26,433 bases of DNA from a virus, in the IMG/VR virus record IMGVR_UViG_3300046004_000397, positions 1-26,433 of that record, one strand, 5' to 3'. Position 1 is the stretch's first letter. Every line of letters starts with the position of its first letter. Shown one piece after another: positions 1 through 7,970 of this stretch. Position numbers and translations under genes: made by a program. The notes beneath the pieces were generated by a model, which ran no database searches, had not been told where the DNA came from, and saw only the letters and a program-made list of their open reading frames with translations.

Positions 1-2
1 AG

Positions 3-128
3 ATTAATCCAATTGCCCGTGAAGTACAAGATACCTTTGATGGTGTCTATGCAATGACCACAAGTTTTGTCCAAAGTCCAAATTCAGCTATTAATGGTCT
101 TATTGTCAGTGGTGATGCTGGTGTAGGT
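3..128. repeat. Terminal direct repeat, left copy (circular contig overlap)
   Basis: These 126 bases are identical to 26308-26433. The repeat lies inside the AAA+ ATPase gene, and joining the two ends gives one continuous reading frame. It is therefore best read as an assembly overlap of a circular or circularly permuted genome of about 26,305 bp, not as two biological repeats. The bases just outside (AG here, GA before 26308) differ by what looks like one A in a short run, which could be an end-of-contig error. Confidence 0.93.
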
Positions 129-785
129 AAAACATACACCGTAAAGAAAGCACTTCGAGATACAGGTCATCAGGCCAATGTAGAATATATCAAAGGTGGT
201 AAGATCACAGCCGCAAGTCTCTATGTTAAACTATATCTAAATCGTGCCAAACATCGTATTATAGTATTAGATGACTGTGATATCATACATCACGCAGAAA
301 AAAGACAAATTGTTCCAATGCTGTTAGGTGCTGTTGAATTAGGCCAAGCCGGCGAAGTTAGTTGGGAAGTAGCCCGTAAGAATCCACTTATGGAAGAGCA
401 TAATGTTCCTACTAGTTTTAAATTTGAAGGTAGTATTATTTGGATTACCAATGACAGCAAAGACAGCATAGCCAAGGCAGTACCACAATGGAAGAATGCC
501 TTGTTTAGTCGCTTTAACTTTGCTGAATGTGTGTTTACAGATGAACAGAAGTTTATGTATACCATGCACCTAGTAGAGAATCGAGATATGTTGGGTACGA
601 ATTGCCAAGAATATCCTGGTGGTTATCCAAATGCAATTATCTCCGAAGCTAGTGAATACATGAGCGACAACTATCGTAGTCTAGTAGAAGTAACACCTCG
701 CCAGGCCATTAAGATTGCAGATATCTTAAATACTAACAGTGATGTAAGTTTGCGTAAAATTATCTTACAACAGTTATGGAAATAA
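3..785 (+). CDS. AAA+ ATPase, 5'-truncated at window start (completed at 26269-26433)
   Basis: The frame is open from base 3. With the part at 26269 the whole protein is 273 aa. In full-length numbering a Walker A motif GDAGVGKT lies at 50-57, Walker B IIVLDD at 99-104, a sensor-1-like ITN at 161-163 and a possible arginine finger SRF at 182-184, close to the SRC finger of clamp loaders. A lid-like helical region follows to the end. AAA+ proteins of this size in phages are often replication ATPases, such as clamp-loader or helicase-loader types, but no partner identifies the role here. It is the first gene after the sigma70 promoter at 26172, so it is probably early. The last codons overlap one possible start of the next gene. 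The AAA+ assignment is secure and the role is open. Confidence 0.85.
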   Translation: MNPIAREVQDTFDGVYAMTTSFVQSPNSAINGLIVSGDAGVGKTYTVKKALRDTGHQANVEYIKGGKITAASLYVKLYLNRAKHRIIVLDDCDIIHHAEKRQIVPMLLGAVELGQAGEVSWEVARKNPLMEEHNVPTSFKFEGSIIWITNDSKDSIAKAVPQWKNALFSRFNFAECVFTDEQKFMYTMHLVENRDMLGTNCQEYPGGYPNAIISEASEYMSDNYRSLVEVTPRQAIKIADILNTNSDVSLRKIILQQLWK

Positions 786-787
786 TC

Positions 788-1492
788 ATGGATAATCACG
801 ATAAAGACGAATGGGGTAATATTGAATTACCAGGACTTACTGATGAGGAATTGTTCAGTAAGAGTTGGGATCATTCTGCTAGAAATTACGAACGATATGC
901 AGATCCTACTTTTAAGAAAAGACATCATGAAGCAATTATTAAGGCAACACAGTCGGAGGAATGGAAGAAAAATCATCTTGAAGCAAACCAACGAATGCGA
1001 ACTAAAGAATGGAATCTTAAACATTTAGAAATAATGAAAGAATTATATAAAGATCCAAATTGGATTGAAAATGTTAAAAAAGCAAATTCCTCTCCTGAAA
1101 GAAATGCTAAAATTAGTAAAGCATTATCAATAATAATACAAACACCAGATGGAATCTTTACAAGCAAGGAAGCTAAGGAATATTATGGATTATCTATTAC
1201 AGGAATAAGACATAGATGCAATACACTAGCAGATTGGAATGTAATTAAAGAAGGTTGTGTGTCAGAAAAAACTAAGCAAAAAATTAGTAAAGCTTCAACT
1301 TTAAGTGCTAACAAAAGATTGCAAACTTTAGCAGAAAAAAAAGGTTTTATTTGTACACCCTATGGCAAATTTTTAAGTGTGCGTGAAGCTTGGAGAATTG
1401 AAAAACAAAAAACACCTAATATTGAATCAAATAGTCACAATTGGTTTTTAAAACAAAATCTTAAAGATCCCTTAAATTATTATAAAAAATAA
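788..1492 (+). CDS. NUMOD-containing homing-endonuclease-like protein
   Basis: A 234-aa basic protein. Its first two thirds hold degenerate repeats ending in W/F-K-K-x-H (such as DPTFKKRHHEAI and SEEWKKNHLEA), then lysine-rich NUMOD3-like stretches (NAKISKALS, KQKISKAS). Between these is a NUMOD1-like DNA-binding segment, TPDGIFTSKEAKEYYGLS, and a second related one, TPYGKFLSVREAWRIE. These modules are typical of phage HNH or GIY-YIG homing endonucleases, but no clear catalytic HNH or GIY-YIG core is visible, so it may act only in DNA binding or be a degenerate nuclease. Codons are richer in A and T than in neighbours, which suggests a mobile newcomer. Start 788 is preferred over 776 because a weak GGA lies 7 bases upstream. 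It sits directly before the terminase genes, a common homing target. Confidence 0.6.
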   Translation: MDNHDKDEWGNIELPGLTDEELFSKSWDHSARNYERYADPTFKKRHHEAIIKATQSEEWKKNHLEANQRMRTKEWNLKHLEIMKELYKDPNWIENVKKANSSPERNAKISKALSIIIQTPDGIFTSKEAKEYYGLSITGIRHRCNTLADWNVIKEGCVSEKTKQKISKASTLSANKRLQTLAEKKGFICTPYGKFLSVREAWRIEKQKTPNIESNSHNWFLKQNLKDPLNYYKK

Positions 1493-1499
1493 TTAAATT

Positions 1500-1527
1500 A
1501 AACCCACTCTTAGCAGTGGGTTTTTTT
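1500..1527 (+). terminator. Rho-independent terminator
   Basis: A 9-bp perfect stem AAACCCACT / AGTGGGTTT with loop CTTAGC is followed by a run of seven T. It ends the AAA+/NUMOD transcription unit and lies just before the late-promoter-like box at 1533. Confidence 0.9.
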
Positions 1528-1532
1528 ATCTG

Positions 1533-1540
1533 CTAAATAC
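1533..1540 (+). promoter_or_regulatory. Late-promoter-like box CTAAATAC upstream of terS
   Basis: CTAAATAC followed by TTGT and then the ATG of terS. It resembles the T4-type late promoter TATAAATA and recurs at other unit boundaries (3268, 4959, 8018, 17063, 22394, 22542, 24928). If spacing follows T4 (box centred on -10), +1 falls on the A of the ATG at 1545. The gene has no Shine-Dalgarno, so a leaderless mRNA is possible. Confidence 0.5.
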
Positions 1541-1544
1541 TTGT

Positions 1545-2024
1545 ATGGATAATGACGCGAATATTCCCACCTCCGAAACGGAAGCACTATACATAGTAGA
1601 GTGTGAACCGCAGGAGTTCATGAAACCTATTATAGCCAGAGCTAAGACTGGTCCTAAGGCCAAACAGACTGTGGATGCTATCTATTCAGGTATACAAATT
1701 GGCCGTGATAAGATAGTAGTAGACCCAGAAGAAGTATTCAAACTTGCTCAACTTGGACTTAAGAATACAGAAATAGCCAACTATCTAGGTGTAACAGAAG
1801 AAAGCATATACTACAATTTTAAAGCAGACCTAGCAAAAGGCCGTGAACACTTAAAAATTACACTTAGACGAGCTATGCTACACAATGCCATTAGTAATAA
1901 CAATGCCGCAGTACAGATATTTCTCGCAAAAAATTGCCTCGGGATGTCGGATACACCTATCAACTCAGAAGACAATGCACCACTACCTTGGGTAGAAAAC
2001 AATACCCAAGATAAGGAAGATTAA
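1545..2024 (+). CDS. terS: Terminase small subunit
   Basis: A 159-aa protein with a helix-turn-helix at about 64-92 (PEEVFKLAQLGLKNTEIANY then LGVTEESIYY), followed by a charged helix and a segment (LRRAMLHNAIS, AAVQIFLAKNCLGMSD) typical of small terminase oligomerisation regions. Small terminases recognise the packaging site and regulate the large subunit ATPase during DNA packaging. The stop overlaps the ATG of the large terminase (TAATG), so translation is probably coupled. No Shine-Dalgarno precedes 1545. An alternative start at 1620 has GGAG only three bases away. The upstream box suggests leaderless expression from 1545. Confidence 0.85.
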   Translation: MDNDANIPTSETEALYIVECEPQEFMKPIIARAKTGPKAKQTVDAIYSGIQIGRDKIVVDPEEVFKLAQLGLKNTEIANYLGVTEESIYYNFKADLAKGREHLKITLRRAMLHNAISNNNAAVQIFLAKNCLGMSDTPINSEDNAPLPWVENNTQDKED

Positions 2025-3265
2025 TGAAATTAAGTAAATGTCAGGAGCTAGTCGCCCAAGATAACCACAGATTTAAAGTAGTTATCGCTGGGCGACGCTG
2101 ACGATTTGGAAAAACCTTTTTAGCTGTACGCGAACTATGCTATCATGCTCGTATGCCTAATCAAACAGTATGGTATATTACCTCAAGCTACCGAGCAGCT
2201 CGTATGATAGCATTCAAACCTCTCAAACAACGACTACTTGAGCTTAAATGGGTCAGCAAGATCAATGAAACTACCATGGAGATAACCTTAAAGAATGGTA
2301 GTGTGATTGCTCTTAAAGGGGCTGACAATCCTGATAGTCTACGCGGTGCTAGTCTTAGTTTTGTGGTAATAGATGAAGTAGCTGAAGTAGACAGTGAACT
2401 ATTTTATGAAGTAGTTCGACCTGCATTGTCAGATCAAGAAGGCGGCGCACTGTTCATTGGTACACCCAAAGGTAAAAACAATTGGGCCTATGACTTATAT
2501 ACACACTACGAAGAGTTTCCAGAGCACTGGGCTAGTTGGCAGTTTACTACATTAGAAGGCGGATTTGTCAAGCCAGAAGAGATTGAGTCAGCTCGTAGAG
2601 ATATGAGTGAGCGGCAGTTTAATCAAGAGTTCTGTGCTACCTTTGAAACATTTGAAGGTCGTGTAGCCTGGGCATTTGATCGTGATAAGAATGTTGTTAA
2701 GATTGATAATCCAAATGTCGATGTCTTACATATAGGAATTGATTTTAACTTTCAACCTATTACAGCCGCAATACATGTTAGACACAATGATGATCTATTT
2801 CAGATAGATGAGATAGTAATGCATAGTGCTAACACACAAGAACTCTGCGATGAAATAAAAAATAGATATCCACGCAGTAAGTTATTTGCCTATCCAGACC
2901 CAGCAGGTAATCAGAATCGTACTAGCGCCGGCGGACGCACAGATCATAGTATTTTAACTAATAATGGTCTAATTGTTAAAGCACCTCGCAGACATAACCT
3001 AGTAAAAGATCGTATTAACAGTTACAATGCTAGACTATGCTCAGGAGACAATGATCGTCATCTCTGGATTGATCCAAAATGTCGACACACCATTGAATCA
3101 CTAGAGAAATTTTGCTACAAAGAGGGAACACAGGTTCCTGCCAAAGGTGATTGGGACCACATGTTCGATGCGGCATCATACTGTGTTGACTTCCTATTCC
3201 CATTAGTTAAAGAAAGAATTGAAGACCCATATGCCGCTAGCACTTGGGGACACGCACTAGCATAA
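2024..3265 (+). CDS. terL: Terminase large subunit, interrupted by in-frame TGA at 2099-2101
   Basis: The packaging motor ATPase and nuclease. From ATG 2024 the frame encodes 25 residues ending in VVIAGRR, then TGA, then CGA and FGKTFLAVREL in the same frame. Removing six bases (CGCTGA or TGACGA) would give AGRRFGKT, the usual terminase Walker A. The unbroken part from ATG 2153 is 370 aa and lacks Walker A. It contains LKGADNPDSLRG, Walker B FVVIDEVAEVD, coupling motif FIGTPKG and nuclease acidic positions in HIGIDFNF, FAYPDPAGN and DHMFDAASY. Full length would be about 413 codons. The gene is either mutated or misassembled at one point, or decoded by skipping the stop. Family identity is certain and the decoding is not. 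Confidence 0.9.
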
Positions 3266-3267
3266 TG

Positions 3268-3275
3268 CTAAATAT
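3268..3275 (+). promoter_or_regulatory. Late-promoter-like box CTAAATAT upstream of portal
   Basis: CTAAATAT lies in the 35-base gap between terL and the portal gene, 25 bases before the ATG at 3301, and leaves room for the Shine-Dalgarno AGGA. It is one of the recurring TAAATA boxes in intergenic gaps. Confidence 0.45.
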
Positions 3276-3300
3276 ACATTGCACCATATAGGAAAAACAT

Positions 3301-4782
3301 ATGAATAACCTACAAGAATTATACCTACAGGTAACCAGTACTAATCAAGACTACAATGATAACAGTAAGCGTTGGAGATTCCTATTAGAATCCTACATGG
3401 GTGGTGAAGAATACCGTCAAGGCGCACACCTTAACCGTTATCAATTAGAAACAGACCGTGAGTATCAGGCACGCTTACTAACAACTCCCTTAGACAATCA
3501 TTGCCGTAGTGTGATCAATGTCTATAACAGTTTCTTATTTCGTAAAGAGCCAGACAGAGAATTTGGCAGTATCGAATATGATCCAGCATTACAAGATTAC
3601 TTAGAAGATGCTGATTTAGAAGGTCGCGACCTAGACTCAGTAATGAAAGAAGTAGCAACCTGGGCTAGTGTATTTGGAATGTGCTATGTGTTACTAAGTA
3701 AACCAAACATTGGAGCACTTACTCGTGCTGATGAACTAGCCGAAGGTGTTCGCCCATACATCAGTCTTATAACTCCTCTAACAGTTTATGATTGGACTTA
3801 TCAGCGTGCGGCTAATGGTCGTTACAGCTTGACTTACTTCAAGTATGTAGAAGATGTCAATGATCAAATCTCTACAATTATAGAATGGTACACAGATCGT
3901 ATAGTTAAAACTACCACTGACCGTAAGGCTAAGAAAGTTCTAAGTCAAGAAGAGGCTGTTAATGAACTAGGTCGTATCCCAGTGGTGATTGCCTACAATA
4001 GTCGTAGCCCAGTTCGTGGTTTAGGCATCAGTGACATTGGTGACATTGCTGATCAACAGAAAGCTATCTACAATGAACTAAGTGAAATCGAACAGTCTAT
4101 TAGATTAGACAGTCATCCAAGCCTTGTAACAGTAGAAGGCACTAAGATTGGTTCAGGTGCCGGTGCTATTATCTATATGGATGCCAGCATTGATCCAGGA
4201 CTTAAACCATATACCCTAGCTAACTCGGGTGCTGACATCTCCAGCATCTACACATCAATTCAAAACCGTATTAACGCAATCGACAAGATGGCCAACACTG
4301 GTGCAGTCCGCGCTACTGAATCACGCACTATGTCTGGTGTGTCAAGAGAAGTAGAATTTCAATTGCTGAATGCTAGACTAGCAGAAAAAGCCGACAACTT
4401 AGAATTAGCAGAAGAACAGTTATGGCAGTTATGGGCCTTGTATCAAGGTTACACATGGGATGGCGAAGTTGAGTATCCAGGTAGCTTTAATATTCGTGAT
4501 ACTGCTAATGAAATCGAACAATTAGTCAAAGCTAAATCAGCCGCAACTGATCCGCGTGTATTGGCATTAATAGACCATGAACTAGTAGAGTTCTTAGGTG
4601 AGGATAGTACTTTAGTATTGGGCACTAGCGAATACTTACCAGCAGAACAATTACCAGCAACGGAACCATTTGAGCCACATATTATGTGTGACCCCACAAC
4701 TGATATAGAATACATTGCTAGAACTGAAGAAGAACATTTGGCCTACATGGCTTTAGGTTATGTACATAAAGAGGAGAGCTAA
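3301..4782 (+). CDS. Portal protein
   Basis: A 493-aa protein with the pattern of DUF4055-like or related portal proteins: an N-terminal helical region (RWRFLLESYMGGEEYRQGAH), a wing-like segment with LDNHCRSVINVYNSFLF and DLDSVMKEVATWASVFGMCY, and a long central helix region (LGISDIGDIADQQKAIYNEL, then MSGVSREVEFQLLNARLAEK). Portals form the dodecameric ring at one head vertex through which DNA enters and to which the connector binds. Position directly after the terminase and before scaffold and capsid supports this. A Shine-Dalgarno AGGA lies about 8 bases before the ATG. Confidence 0.85.
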   Translation: MNNLQELYLQVTSTNQDYNDNSKRWRFLLESYMGGEEYRQGAHLNRYQLETDREYQARLLTTPLDNHCRSVINVYNSFLFRKEPDREFGSIEYDPALQDYLEDADLEGRDLDSVMKEVATWASVFGMCYVLLSKPNIGALTRADELAEGVRPYISLITPLTVYDWTYQRAANGRYSLTYFKYVEDVNDQISTIIEWYTDRIVKTTTDRKAKKVLSQEEAVNELGRIPVVIAYNSRSPVRGLGISDIGDIADQQKAIYNELSEIEQSIRLDSHPSLVTVEGTKIGSGAGAIIYMDASIDPGLKPYTLANSGADISSIYTSIQNRINAIDKMANTGAVRATESRTMSGVSREVEFQLLNARLAEKADNLELAEEQLWQLWALYQGYTWDGEVEYPGSFNIRDTANEIEQLVKAKSAATDPRVLALIDHELVEFLGEDSTLVLGTSEYLPAEQLPATEPFEPHIMCDPTTDIEYIARTEEEHLAYMALGYVHKEES

Positions 4783-4783
4783 T

Positions 4784-4837
4784 ATGGCATACGGTCGAAA
4801 GAAATCAGGTGGTAAGAAGCCACCAAAGAAATACTAG
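4784..4837 (+). CDS. Tiny Lys/Arg-rich protein (17 aa)
   Basis: The peptide MAYGRKKSGGKKPPKKY starts one base after the portal stop and has an excellent Shine-Dalgarno (GAGGAG, 4771-4776). It ends in TAG. Seven of 17 residues are Lys or Arg, so it may bind DNA or RNA or a head component. Short basic ORFs between portal and capsid genes occur in other phages, but no function can be assigned. The strong ribosome site is the main support. Confidence 0.5.
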   Translation: MAYGRKKSGGKKPPKKY

Positions 4838-4846
4838 GATCACAGG

Positions 4847-4963
4847 ATGAATCAACTCAAACAATTATTAAAAACATTAGTATCTCGATTAACTCAACCA
4901 TGGGTTAAATCAGTACCCCCTGTGACTAAGGCCAAAAGAAAGCCTAAGAAACAAACTGTATAA
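4847..4963 (+). CDS. Small basic protein (38 aa)
   Basis: It encodes MNQLKQLLKTLVSRLTQPWV followed by a Lys-rich tail ending AKRKPKKQTV. The N-terminal half could form an amphipathic helix and the tail is strongly basic. The start has only a weak AGGA-type signal (CACAGG) before it. It follows the 17-aa basic gene by nine bases, and its stop lies inside the TATAAATA box at 4959. Not recognised. It is a probable minor head or DNA-associated protein on context only. Confidence 0.45.
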   Translation: MNQLKQLLKTLVSRLTQPWVKSVPPVTKAKRKPKKQTV

Positions 4964-4966
4964 ATA
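4959..4966 (+). promoter_or_regulatory. Late-promoter box TATAAATA upstream of scaffold and capsid
   Basis: An exact match to the T4 late-promoter octamer, 38 bases before the scaffold ATG at 5005. An AGGGAGGCG ribosome site follows in the leader. It would drive scaffold and major capsid, the most abundant structural products. Confidence 0.55.
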
Positions 4967-5004
4967 AAGTATTAAATCAACTCTATAGGGAGGCGTGGAC
5001 CACA

Positions 5005-5688
5005 ATGACCACACAAGAAACATTGGCAGCAAATGAAGTAGCAACTGACACTACAGCAAACGAACCTAGTCAGGCACCAGCAGCAAGAATGTACACTCAA
5101 GAGGAATTTGATAATCACTTAGCCGGGTTAAAATCCAGCTTAACTAAAAAATTATTAAAACCCTACGAAGAGTTAGGCGATGTTAATGAACTTCGTCAAT
5201 TGAAAGAAGCAGCCACTAAGCGAGCTCAAGAAGAGCAATTGAAGCGTGGTGAATTCGAAACAATACTACAAGACCTTGCTAGCAAAAAAGATAGTGAAAT
5301 CCAAAAGCGCGATAGAGTAATTGAAACTTTTAAAGTAGAGCAACCTCTACTACAGGCCGCAAGCGAATTCCGCAGTGTGAATCCTGAACAAGTTCAACGC
5401 TTATTACGCCAAAGTGTCAGATTAAATGCTGAAGGTGAAGTTGAAGTATTAGATGATAAAGGTCAAGTAAGATACACGGATAAAGGTACTGCACTTCAAG
5501 TGAAAGACCTAGTTAAAGAATTCCTTACTACTAATCCTCATTTTGTACAACCAACACCTAGTACTACTAATAGTAGTCATAGCGTTAACTCCGGCAACAG
5601 ACCTTTGGATATTACTAAATTAGATATGAGTAACCCAGAAGACCGTAAAGTTTATGCGGAATACCGCAAGGCTACGGGAATTCGATAA
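5005..5688 (+). CDS. Capsid scaffold protein
   Basis: A 227-aa, highly charged protein with an Ala/Thr-rich disordered N-terminus, then MYTQEEFDNHLAGLKSSLTK, a long predicted coiled coil (residues about 60-115) and a Ser/Thr/Asn-rich linker. Its C-terminus ends in a short charged region (NPEDRKVYAEYRKATGIR). This composition, and placement directly before the major capsid gene, are characteristic of internal scaffolds that guide procapsid assembly. No protease domain is seen, so the scaffold may leave whole or be cut by another enzyme. Start 5005 follows GGGAGG. An assembly role is inferred from context and composition. Confidence 0.8.
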   Translation: MTTQETLAANEVATDTTANEPSQAPAARMYTQEEFDNHLAGLKSSLTKKLLKPYEELGDVNELRQLKEAATKRAQEEQLKRGEFETILQDLASKKDSEIQKRDRVIETFKVEQPLLQAASEFRSVNPEQVQRLLRQSVRLNAEGEVEVLDDKGQVRYTDKGTALQVKDLVKEFLTTNPHFVQPTPSTTNSSHSVNSGNRPLDITKLDMSNPEDRKVYAEYRKATGIR

Positions 5689-5722
5689 TATAAAATTTAA
5701 CTAATCTTAAGGAGATTATAAT

Positions 5723-6589
5723 ATGTCAGGTGGATCAACAACAACAAGTTTGAATGACTTACTTCCAAGTATCGTTCAAGAAGCTCTTTTCGTAGCATCA
5801 GAGCGTTCAATCATGCGTGGTTTGGTAAAGAACTACACATTGCCAGCACAATCAGGTAAAACTGTTACAGTGCCAATTTACCCTTTACAAACAGCAGCTG
5901 GCCTTACAGAAGGTACAGAGGCTACTCCGGGTGCAGTTTCTACTAGCTCAGCAGTATTGACTGTAGCTGAAGTAGGTCTAGCTACACAAGTGTCAGATTT
6001 GGCTCGTATGAGTTCAGCTACTAATGTAGTTGCTGATATCGGTCGACTATTTGGCGAAGCTATTGCTCGTAAAATGGACTTAGACCTAACAGCAAAATTT
6101 GCTGAATTCACTACTAATGTAGTTGGTAGTTCAAACATTGCTGCTATCTCAGCAAACATCACAGCAGCAGATGTATTCAAAGCTGTAGCTAAATTACGCC
6201 AATCAGGTGTTCCATCAAGCGATATCGTTTGTGTATTGGCTCCATCAGTTGCTTATGACTTGAAAGCTAACTTAACCAACACATTTGCTAACTCTAACCC
6301 AAACCTAGTTTCTAACCAAGCTATGTTAGAAGGTTATGTTGGTCAATTGGCTGGTGTAACAGTTTATGAAACAGCTAACTTGGCTAACAACGGCACAGCT
6401 GGTGACTATGTAGGCGGTGTATTCCACCGTGACGCATTGGGCCTAGCTATTATGCAGGACATCCGCATTGAGACACAACGCAACGCATTATTGCGTGGTG
6501 ATGACTTAGTTGCTTCAGCTATCTATGGTGTTGGTACACTTTATGAAGGCTACGGTGTTGCAATGAGTTTCGACTCAACAGTTCTTTAA
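5723..6589 (+). CDS. Major capsid protein
   Basis: A 288-aa protein with features of the HK97-fold coat family: an N-terminal helix (LNDLLPSIVQEALFVASERS), an extended E-loop-like stretch rich in Thr and Val (TVTVPIYPLQTAAGLTEGTE), a spine helix (VADIGRLFGEAIARKMDLDL) and a C-terminal domain ending IYGVGTLYEGYGVAMSFDS. It is preceded by a strong Shine-Dalgarno (TAAGGAGA). Codons favour A/T-ending forms with frequent GCT, GTT and ACA, in keeping with high expression. Its position after the scaffold gene confirms the assignment. Family identity is by fold pattern only and no search was run. Confidence 0.88.
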   Translation: MSGGSTTTSLNDLLPSIVQEALFVASERSIMRGLVKNYTLPAQSGKTVTVPIYPLQTAAGLTEGTEATPGAVSTSSAVLTVAEVGLATQVSDLARMSSATNVVADIGRLFGEAIARKMDLDLTAKFAEFTTNVVGSSNIAAISANITAADVFKAVAKLRQSGVPSSDIVCVLAPSVAYDLKANLTNTFANSNPNLVSNQAMLEGYVGQLAGVTVYETANLANNGTAGDYVGGVFHRDALGLAIMQDIRIETQRNALLRGDDLVASAIYGVGTLYEGYGVAMSFDSTVL

Positions 6590-6609
6590 TTTAATATAGG
6601 GAAAAGGTT

Positions 6610-7104
6610 ATGGCATTCATTAGATCAGGTACTACAATCCTCAGCTTTGCTGAGTATCAAGATGTTGTTCTTATGGATCAACGGCTATTCGACGAGAATG
6701 AAGGCCTAACCGACGAAGTTGTCGAAGATATATTAATTCGTAGCACTGAGCGAATTTTAACACAATTAAAAACTAGCAAATGGTACAGAGAACTAGCACT
6801 TTCAATGGGTGCTAGTGCTCTTACTATTCCATTAGTATCAGCAGCAAAGATTACTAGTCGTACCAACGACTTCACTGATCTAGCTGTTTACTATGGTTTG
6901 TATGAATACATTCTACCAAAGATAGCTGACTTTGGTTCAGAAGACAATGCCGAGCGTGTGAAGATAGAAGTTTATCGTAACAAGTACTCGAAATTATTTG
7001 ATGAACTATTAGCCGACGGATCATGGTATGATTATGATGCAGATGGCACGGTTGAATTGAGTGAGTTTCGTCCTGTACCTACTAACTATCAGAGAATACG
7101 CTAA
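6610..7104 (+). CDS. Head-tail connector protein (gp6-like adaptor)
   Basis: A 164-aa, mostly helical protein with an internal pattern (VVEDILIRSTERILTQLKTS, then AVYYGLYEYILPKIADF and ERVKIEVYRNKYSKLFDELL) seen in head completion or adaptor proteins that seal the portal. It sits between the capsid and tail terminator genes, where an adaptor is expected. Shine-Dalgarno GGGAAAAGG precedes the ATG. The last bases TAATG overlap the next start. The role is inferred mainly from order and size. Confidence 0.6.
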   Translation: MAFIRSGTTILSFAEYQDVVLMDQRLFDENEGLTDEVVEDILIRSTERILTQLKTSKWYRELALSMGASALTIPLVSAAKITSRTNDFTDLAVYYGLYEYILPKIADFGSEDNAERVKIEVYRNKYSKLFDELLADGSWYDYDADGTVELSEFRPVPTNYQRIR

Positions 7105-7505
7105 TGAGAGCAGATCTTATCGCATATTTGAAGACACAAAGTTTAGGCACAGTCTCAGTAGCCACAGAATTACCCTACGGTAAAGATGGCGAACCATTAT
7201 ATCTAAAGAACTTCAAACGAATCTATATTGACCGTGAACAAACAACACAGGAACCTTTGTTTAATACTTTAAATGGTGGTAGCGTGGTTGCTCAAACAAC
7301 TTCAGTGACAGCCTATTTAACAGTAGATGCAAAGACTAGCCTAGTAAATTATGATACTATTGTCGACTTGCTTAGGTCAGCACGAAATTTGGTAGCTATT
7401 GATGCTAACTTAGATCGTACTGTCAGTGTAGCCAAAAGCTACGAAAGCGATGCGCTAGTCTCGGAGTTTACTTTTGAATTTAAAGAAATACTAACAACAC
7501 AATAA
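7104..7505 (+). CDS. Tail terminator / head-tail joining protein
   Basis: A 133-aa protein beginning MRADLIAYLKTQSLGTVSVA. It alternates helix and strand as in the tail terminator (gpU-like) fold: an N-terminal helix, then strands (RIYIDREQT, VVAQTTSVTAYLTVDAK), a helix (YDTIVDLLRSARNLVA) and a final strand pair (SEFTFEFKEIL). Tail terminators cap the tail tube and join it to the connector. It lies directly before the tube gene, where they usually occur. The start overlaps the previous stop (TAATG). Confidence 0.6.
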   Translation: MRADLIAYLKTQSLGTVSVATELPYGKDGEPLYLKNFKRIYIDREQTTQEPLFNTLNGGSVVAQTTSVTAYLTVDAKTSLVNYDTIVDLLRSARNLVAIDANLDRTVSVAKSYESDALVSEFTFEFKEILTTQ

Positions 7506-7517
7506 AAGGAAAATGCT

Positions 7518-7970
7518 ATGACAACAAGTTATATACAATCAGCAGCAGGCTCTAGTAACCCAATCCTAACATTGTCTGTAACAGGTGCAGCAGGTAACTT
7601 AGTTATCCCTACACTACAAGATGTTACAATCAACAATGCTAACGATGTGTTTACTTGGTCTCAATTAAACGAATCAGCAAAATTACAAGTTGCTACAACT
7701 TCAACAAACTCAATCAGCACTAACATTGTAGTAGAGAACTTATCATTCTTTGGTAATGCTTCTGTAGCTACAGCAGGTGCGGCAAGTAAATTAGGTTTGT
7801 TAGGTTTATCAACTGCTAAAACAGAAGTTAACTTCTCAATCAACCTTGGTACTAAATCTATCAGCGGTGTTGGTTATGTTACTGGTTTAGCACCAACAGT
7901 ATCAGCAGACAGTCCAGTATGGGTAACACCAGTAACTGTAACTGTATCTGGTGAATACACAGTTGCTTAA
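7518..7970 (+). CDS. Major tail tube protein
   Basis: A 150-aa, beta-rich protein with strands separated by Asn/Thr turns (SNPILTLSVTGAAGNLVIPT, then VEVNFSINLG-like repeats) and a C-terminal VTVTVSGEYTVA. It is short compared with lambda gpV but fits minimal tube proteins. Shine-Dalgarno AAAGGAAAA precedes the ATG. The gene is followed by a strong terminator, consistent with a highly expressed gene at the end of the head/tube unit. The tail tube assignment comes from position before the assembly chaperones and tape measure. Confidence 0.7.
   Translation: MTTSYIQSAAGSSNPILTLSVTGAAGNLVIPTLQDVTINNANDVFTWSQLNESAKLQVATTSTNSISTNIVVENLSFFGNASVATAGAASKLGLLGLSTAKTEVNFSINLGTKSISGVGYVTGLAPTVSADSPVWVTPVTVTVSGEYTVA

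Noticed and set aside
2099-2101. TGA read as tryptophan (alternative genetic code)
   Set aside because: TGA=Trp would give AGRRWRFGKT, which still breaks Walker A spacing. Tryptophan is otherwise coded by TGG throughout. TGA ends two genes (8567, 21595), each just inside a gene overlap, so nothing requires reassignment.
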